64,000 nt of DNA from Coprinopsis marcescibilis (taxonomy: Eukaryota > Basidiomycota > Agaricomycetes > Agaricales > Psathyrellaceae), in the NCBI GenBank assembly GCA_004369085.1, contig ML210146.1:186001-250000 (forward strand), written 5' to 3'. Positions within the stretch are counted from its first letter, which is position 1. The number at the start of each line of letters is the position of its first letter. Both the position numbers and the translations under genes were made by a program. Below are positions 58,589 to 64,000 of the stretch, piece by piece. The notes under the pieces are model-generated. The model searched no databases, was not told the DNA's origin, and saw only the letters and a program-made list of their open reading frames with translations.

Positions 58589-59960
58589 TTAGTACAACTG
58601 CTCTCCGTACAATTTCAACCAGCTCGGCCGTTGCTTGATCGCGTCCCAAAAGGCCTGCAGCTTTGCTTGCTTCTCTCGTTGACCCGGGTTGGCTTCGCTC
58701 GTGAAATCCCGTGGCAGTTTCAGACCGACACCAACATACCGCTCCAACTTCTCAACGACAGTTTTTCCGTCATCGCTCGCGTTTGCCCCAGACAATTTGG
58801 CCACCCTGGTAAACCAAGCAGCAAGATGCAAATCAGCGATGGAGATCTGGTCGCCTATCATATCCCCATGTGTCAGCAATAGTGGTGAATTAATCAAGCA
58901 CAGGAGTATGCGCTCACCGAGTGTATATGGACCAATAATCTCTTTCGACAACTTCAGCAATGCATTGGGAAGGCTCTTTTCCCAAGCCAATTTTCCAGCA
59001 TCAAGGAAGATTAGACGTTCGTTCCTTTCCGCTTCGCCGAGTTCCTCCGTAGACTTGTCCGCACTCTCTAACACGCGAGCCGTGATGACAATAGGCTCCA
59101 GCCTCTCCCTCCAAAGCTGCTTCACCTTCTCGCTGACATGGATGACCTCATTCTCTGAATCTGCCAGATACTTGTGGAGCACATCTCGCCTTGTGCTCAC
59201 GATATGGAGGACTTCACCCGACAATTGGCGCAGCGACTTTTCATCTCTCGCGTTGTTATACCGCAAGCGACCGGGAGCAGCTTCTTCAGAATGCAGGATT
59301 TCGATGATGTTTATGGCTATGCTCAGTGCTGCGATGGTTGCTGGTGCTAGAGCTGGCGCAGGGGCATTCGAGGTTGTGTGGGTTCTTGAAACCAAAGAAC
59401 GGGATTTGTCCAAAAAGTCGGCGATTGCCTATGTGACAGGTTTTAAGGGCATTCGTCTACATTTGGAAATAACTCACGATGGAATCTGTGATTGCTTTGT
59501 ACCGACTATCGATTTCCTCGGACAGAGTGTTGGACAAGGGGACGACCAACGTTGGAACGGTCGCTATTTCGCATTGAGCGTTGAGTATGCAACCTCAAAA
59601 ACAGTCAAGTATCGAACCACCTTTCGGGTTCAGTCGAAGGAACGATGGATCATAGTTCTCTGCCTTCCCTAATTCAGCGGTAAGTATTGGGTGGGTGCTC
59701 ACAAGATGAAGCAAGACGCACATATGTCCACGATCCTGAAATCGATCTCGTCGGGCCCATAACCCTTCTCCTCGCTGGAAAATGTTTAGGATTAGGACAA
59801 TCTCGTCTCATGCAATTGGGGATTTGCATTCACAGGGCAAGGAGGGCTGCAGAATCGGTAAGCGCCGGTTAATTTTTGCACTGGATTATGAACCCTCACC
59901 GACTGCCGACCAGATCGAACGCGGAAAGTAGTACAGAACGGCTTTTGGCAGAGAAGACAT
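58589..59960 (-). CDS. glutathione S-transferase-like protein
   Basis: Exons (minus) 59960-59900, 59846-59834 (a 13-base microexon), 59774-59722, 59668-59621, 59563-59478 and 59428-58589, the last probably holding one more intron. The N-terminal thioredoxin-like part reads MSSLPKAVLYYFPRSIWSAV, EKGYGPDEIDFRIVDIWKAE, YDPSFLRLNPKATVPTLVVP. The C-terminal helical part ends GDQISIADLHLAAWF and the VGLKLPRDF region. The Ser/Tyr that activates glutathione is not obvious; the SIWSAV stretch occupies the usual site. The last exon has a stop-free 63-base intron-like piece, GTGAGC to TAG, between YTLG and DQIS, whose removal restores the family motif. Stop at 58589-58591. Enzyme activity not assured. 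Confidence 0.87.
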
Positions 59961-60335
59961 CGGAGGGAACAGGCTGGAGCGCTATCGATGGTCGTCGCCA
60001 TTTATGACGTTCCCGTGTTATTTGTTCAGCTTTGGTCTTCCCTGTGAAATGTATTAATTAGATGGAGAAATATCGGTTACCCCAAGACATATCGATATTG
60101 CCGAGAGAGAGAAAGTGTCTGCAGCTTTGTTTCTATGTTCTCCGATGTGCTTTGGACCAGTGTCGCTGTGGACATGACCCCTAACTTGGCAGCGACGCGA
60201 CTCGTACAAGACGCGTCCTTTAAATGCTGTCAGGTGACCGGTAACTCAATAAGACGCCGACCTTTGTCTATGGAATGTACTCGAAACCTGTAAACCCCTA
60301 TAAAGTGCTGTGACCTTGGCTTCCCAGTGCCCATC
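59961..60335. promoter_or_regulatory. divergent promoter region between GST-like gene and SGT1-like gene
   Basis: About 375 bases between divergent starts with no supported frame. Holds both promoters. Confidence 0.45.
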
Positions 60336-61114
60336 ATGGCCTCTCTACGGTATGTTCCATTTGTTTGTGCAACAGGAAAACTCACATGAACCGATTTCTC
60401 GATAGACACGAATTTTATGAAAGCGACGAAAGGCTTACTTTGTCAATATTCGACAAAGGCGCAAACCCCGATGAAGTGTCGGTCCAGTTTGAACCTCGAA
60501 AGGTACGAAAATGTTGTGTACTAACCAGGGGTGTCTGGCTAACCTACGTGATTCCAAGTTTACTTATACCCATGGCGAGAAATCGCTGGTTCTTGAACCA
60601 CTGAAAGGACAAATTGACCCTGAGAAGAGTGATTACACCGTTGGAAAGGTCAAAGTAGAAGTTCGCTTTGCAAAGGCAGTAATCGGTAGATGGGGAGGCC
60701 TGATCGGGGATGCGCCAGATAGTACGCCGTACTATCCCTTAAAGCATATCCGTGGATGCTGACGTATTTCATGAAACAGTTCTTGCAAACAGCGCTGCAT
60801 CACCATCGTCTTCATCCGAACCATCGACGCGTCCGGCGGCAAAAAGAAAGAATTGGGATGGTATTACCGAAAATATCCTCAAGTCAGATAAAGAGAAGAA
60901 CCCTGAGGAAGATCCTAATGTCGGTGGAGACAGTACCCTGAACGGCTTCTTCCAAAAGATCTTTGCGGACGCTGATGAAGATACCAAACGCGCCATGATG
61001 AAGAGCTATCAGGAGAGTGGTGGCACAACCCTTAGCACCAACTGGGATGAGGTCGGCAAGTCCAAAGTTGATGTGAAGCCACCCACTGGATCTCAGTGGA
61101 AGAAGTGGGGCTAG
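60336..61114 (+). CDS. SGT1: SGT1-like CS + SGS domain protein without TPR region
   Basis: SGT1 is an Hsp90 co-chaperone used in kinetochore and SCF ubiquitin ligase assembly. Four exons; the first is only 14 bases (60336-60349). The CS domain starts almost at the N terminus: HEFYESDERLTLSIFDKGAN, FTYTHGEKSLVLEPLKGQI, GKVKVEVRFAKAVIGRWGGL. After a Ser/Pro linker comes the SGS domain: WDGITENILKSD, LNGFFQKIFADADEDTKRAM, STNWDEVGKSKVDVKPP. The gene gives about 200 residues; yeast and plant SGT1 are 350-400 with an N-terminal TPR domain, absent here, and no upstream frame supplies one. Assigned to SGT1 from SGS block and STNW motif. Confidence 0.9.
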
Positions 61115-61271
61115 AGAAACGAAATGAACATCGATACCAATCTCTCTCTATCAACCGTAGTTTTGCTTGCTATCACTGTCTGTCGCTTTCAAATGTATAA
61201 ATCCGAGTTCGTTATGTTTGGCAGCCTTGAGGGTAGTGGAGATGAAAGTCATCAATACCAAAACTTTAAAC

Positions 61272-61926
61272 ATGTCTCGTCTTACCATCATTGTCGCCGC
61301 GACCAAATCGAACGGTATTGGCCAAGGATCCAAGCTGCCATGGCGTTTGCCAAAAGAAATGAAGTATTTCGCTCAAGTTACGACACAGGCACCAGTGGGC
61401 CATAAAAACTTGGTCTTAATGGGTCGAACTACTTGGGAGAGCATACCCCCAAAGTTCAGGCCACTTCCAAATCGCCTCAACGTCGTCATCAGTCGTAACA
61501 AACAGTATCAGCTGTACGAATGTGGCATTTAGATTTTCTGTTCGACCAAAATTGACCTTGAGAATCAGCGGTCCACAAAACGACGCGTCGCAATCGATAA
61601 TACTCGCAGACAGTCTCGACTCTAGCTTCGTAGCCGCAGAAGCCGCAAATCGCATCTTCATCATTGGGGGTGCATCCCTGTACCGCGAATCCCTCCTCTT
61701 GCCGACTTCCGGAGGATCTCCATTCGTGGACCGCATCCTCCTCACGCGGATCGTAGAGCCGGATTTCCAGTGTGATGTGTTCATGCCCGACTTCAATGCA
61801 AAGGACGAATGGTTGAAGTCTACACACAATGAGCTGCAGGACTGGGTTGGATTTACTGTGCCGGAAGGAATTCAGGAGGAAAACGGGGTGAAATACGAAT
61901 TTCAGATGTGGACGAGAAAGGCGTAG
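61272..61926 (+). CDS. DFR1: dihydrofolate reductase
   Basis: Reduces dihydrofolate to tetrahydrofolate with NADPH for thymidylate and purine synthesis. Exons 61272 to about 61516 and about 61571 to 61926 join in phase. N terminus [20 protein letters not shown]; the Leu-Pro-Trp-Arg-Leu-Pro block with the following Glu (substrate carboxylate-binding region) is in [26 protein letters not shown] is the NADPH-binding block; [10 protein letters not shown] and [14 protein letters not shown] (GG motif) are as in other fungi. The C-terminal beta strands ([20 protein letters not shown]) are normal. Length about 200 residues, normal. Not fused to thymidylate synthase. Confidence 0.96.
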
Positions 61927-62091
61927 GTAGTCTCTACGGATGGGGATTAATGGATTTGCAATAAGATACAATCTTGGTTCATCCTTTGATTAAAGCCGGC
62001 CATTATGGTGCGACAAGCTGAAGTAGAGCTTGTAGGCCGGTGGACTGGATCCGTGTTGTCGGTTGGTAGTTGGTTCGCCAGCAGAAGGGGA

Positions 62092-62398
62092 TTAACCCTG
62101 GCGCTACAAGGTGGATGAGTGCGAGTGAAAGCTGAGTCTGCACGCCACGCACCTGCTTGTGTTTTGGGTTTTTCGAACACACGACATAGACCCTGCCCTT
62201 CCTGCGGACCACGCTGCACCCGTCACATAGAACCTTGACCGAGGCGCGGACTTTCATTCCCCTCACAAGGGCCGGGATTGCTGCCAACGGGGAAGGAATT
62301 TGGTGGGCGGGGTGGTGGTGATGATGGCCATTGAATACAGATGCCTGGCGCAGTCGCTGGAACAGTGGCCTACTTGAAAGAAGCAGAGGTCGCAGCAT
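62092..62398 (-). CDS. mitochondrial ribosomal protein bL36m
   Basis: The core [35 protein letters not shown] and RQG is the entire bacterial-type L36, with its Cys-x2-Cys zinc site and the following Cys/His ligands intact. It follows an N-terminal extension ([20 protein letters not shown]) that fits a mitochondrial presequence; a His run (HHHHH) is odd but lies before the core. The protein is built into the large subunit of the mitochondrial ribosome. One intron (62104-62152) must be removed to reach the family's ending KHKQRQG and stop at 62092-62094; without it the frame would carry an unrelated 50-residue tail. Divergent from the transporter gene. Confidence 0.95.
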
Positions 62399-62583
62399 GG
62401 TTGGATGTGAGCTGCAGCCAGCTCAATTTCCGCATCCTGCTTGTTTTCTGTGCCACGTGACCTCATTGCCCCCTTTTAATGTTCAAGTTCACTGTTCACT
62501 GTTCACTGTTCTGACTGCTGCAACTTGGACTAGACTCTCTATCTCGTCGATGCCTACACTAGACTCATCCTAGACGATTTTAA
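62399..62583. promoter_or_regulatory. short bidirectional promoter with heptad repeat
   Basis: About 185 bases between divergent starts of bL36m and the DMT transporter. Contains three and a half units of GTTCACT at 62487-62511, listed separately. Confidence 0.5.
62487..62511 (+). repeat. GTTCACT heptanucleotide repeat in a bidirectional promoter
   Basis: Three full GTTCACT units plus GTTC in tandem, lying 73 bases from the transporter start. The spacing and position allow, but do not show, a regulatory role. Confidence 0.8.
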
Positions 62584-64000
62584 ATGTTATCTAGATATGC
62601 TCCTAATGTCGGGGGCAGGTTTACCGCAGTTCTCATATTCGCATTCACCCTTGTTGCCTTCGTCGTAGAGAGCCAGCTTACACAAGTGCGTATCTTGATC
62701 CCATTCACCTCCATCTCAAGACTGACATACCCCCAGTATGTTCAAACAAATCTTGGATACCGCCATCCTTTCTTTATATTGTGGGTTCTATCCCATAATC
62801 ACGGGTCACTACTCTGACAGTAGTCTTCCAGCTACCTTGTGCATGCATCGTTCAGCATAATATTCCCCTTGCATTTTGTATACCTCATCTGGACCACCAA
62901 CCACACCGCACCCGCAATTCTCAAAGGACTTTCTATCGCAATATCCGAGCACCTTTCTCCCAAGGCATCAGGGCAATCGCCCAAGTTCCCGCTCTATCGC
63001 TTCCTGCGTTTGCTTGCTGGATTGACACTGGGCATCACTTGTCCAGGCCTCCTCTGGTTTGCTGCCATATCTTTAGCCTCGTAAGTCTATCCCATCTATT
63101 ACTGATCTTTGTCTAAATCCTCCGATTTGTAGCGTGAGCGACGTCACTGGTAAGAGCTACCCGCTTCCGGTCCACGTACCGCACATTTCGCTGATAGTCA
63201 ATCTCCAAAGCCATCTGGAACACCAACGCGTTCTTTGCATATCTCATCAGCGTCCAACTCTTTAAGCTAAACTGGGAACCTCGGAAATTATTCGCCGTCT
63301 TACTGGCAACTGCCGGCACCCTCGCCGTCGTCTATGGCGGCGTTTCATCGTCTCAAGACCCAGAGACGCCTGACGTCCTGACCGAGGCAGCGTCCAACGC
63401 GCCACACGCCACGTTCATCAAGCCCAAATCCCCACTAGTAGGAAACCTGTTAACCCTCCTCGCATCTTTCGGGTACGGCCTCTACCAAGTGCTCTACAAG
63501 ATCTACGCCGCTCTACCATCAGACCCAGAAGTTACGTCCGATGTGCTATATGAGCAAATCCTAGAAGAAGAAGAAGAACGAACAGACTTGGAACAGAACG
63601 AAGCGGATAATCTCAGCTCTAGTGGTGCCGTGTACCCACCTCCCTTCGGCCTCCACCCAAACTTCTTAACGAGCATCATGGGATTAATGACTTTCCTAGT
63701 CCTCTGGATACCTATCCCAATCCTTCACTGGACCGGCGTGGAGACATTCTCTCTGCCTCCGAACTGGCTAACAGCCATCTCCATTGCCGGAATAGCTCTG
63801 GGAGGCGTAGTCTTCAACGCGGGATTCATGGTAAAGCCAGACAAAGCTTCTTCCACTGCGCTTGCTAACGCCTATATTCCGTTTAGATCCTATTGGGTGT
63901 ATGGGGGCCAATCGTAACATCAGTCGGAAACTTGCTCACAATCGTCCTGATGTTAATTTCGGATGTGAGCCCAGCTTCCTTCTTCTTTTCCCCTTGTGTC
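62584..64000 (+). CDS. DMT/EamA-type membrane transporter (partial, runs off the window)
   Basis: The start ATG 62584 and several exons are visible; the last exon continues beyond the window. A membrane protein with about eight helices so far: GRFTAVLIFAFTLVAFVVES, then SFSIIFPLHFVYLIW, LRLLAGLTLGITCPGLLWFA, ISLASVSDVTAIWNTNAFFA, ITVQLFKLNW-like and LFAVLLATAGTLAVVYGG, followed by a loop rich in Glu, then ASFGYGLYQVLYKIYAAL, SIMGLMTFLVLWIPIPILHW and LTAISIAGIALGGVVFNAGF. The SDVTAIWNTNAFFAYL pair resembles the EamA repeat of DMT/SLC35F-type carriers. Substrate not decidable. Last codons before the edge: LLTIVLMLISD. Confidence 0.8.

Noticed and set aside
62104..62152. Read-through version of bL36m with a 50-residue tail
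   Set aside because: The canonical intron removes the tail and restores the invariant KHKQRQG ending of L36.

Overview
The window is nuclear DNA of a filamentous basidiomycete, most likely a mushroom-forming Agaricomycete. Genes are closely packed on both strands and broken by many introns of about 47-65 bp with GT..AG ends and CTNAY-like branch points. The gene set (Rieske protein, SAC1, SGF11, PEX16, RRP36, NPL4, bL36m) is single-copy fungal housekeeping. No rRNA, tRNA, CRISPR array or transposon was found. I name no species.

Layout. 1-6.8 kb: tail of a mitochondrial carrier, a Nudix CoA diphosphatase, NPL4 (minus) and a bZIP regulator. 8.1-13.3 kb: secreted glycerophosphodiesterase, Rieske protein of complex III, a DUF4149/TMEM205-like membrane protein and U2 snRNP A' (minus). 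13.5-24.9 kb: SAC1 phosphatase, a NAP/SET histone chaperone, chitin deacetylase, an SR-protein kinase (minus) and the SAGA subunit SGF11. 25.1-29.6 kb: a very large multi-membrane-span protein that I do not recognise. 29.6-44.1 kb: RRP36 (minus), a CorA-type transporter, an unrecognised coiled-coil protein (minus), PEX16, an RBM39/Rsd1-type splicing factor, RidA, a D-serine dehydratase-like enzyme and a Rab4-like GTPase.

44.9-55.7 kb is the most lineage-specific part. It holds two tail-to-tail Ser/Thr-rich single-span membrane proteins of matching design, then a head-to-tail array of three paralogues of an unnamed family. The first paralogue is intronless with one membrane span; the other two are intron-containing and lack the span. 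56.0-64.0 kb: a GT31 galactosyltransferase-like protein (minus), a GST-like protein (minus), an SGT1-like CS/SGS protein with no TPR part, dihydrofolate reductase, mitochondrial bL36 (minus) and the start of a DMT-superfamily transporter that runs off the window.

Most gene models were built by hand, joining exons where splice sites, reading phase and family resemblance agree. For NPL4, the Nudix enzyme, the Rieske protein, U2A' and the minus-strand Ser-rich protein the exon lengths were added up and close exactly in frame. Family names come from recognised motifs, not from a database search.
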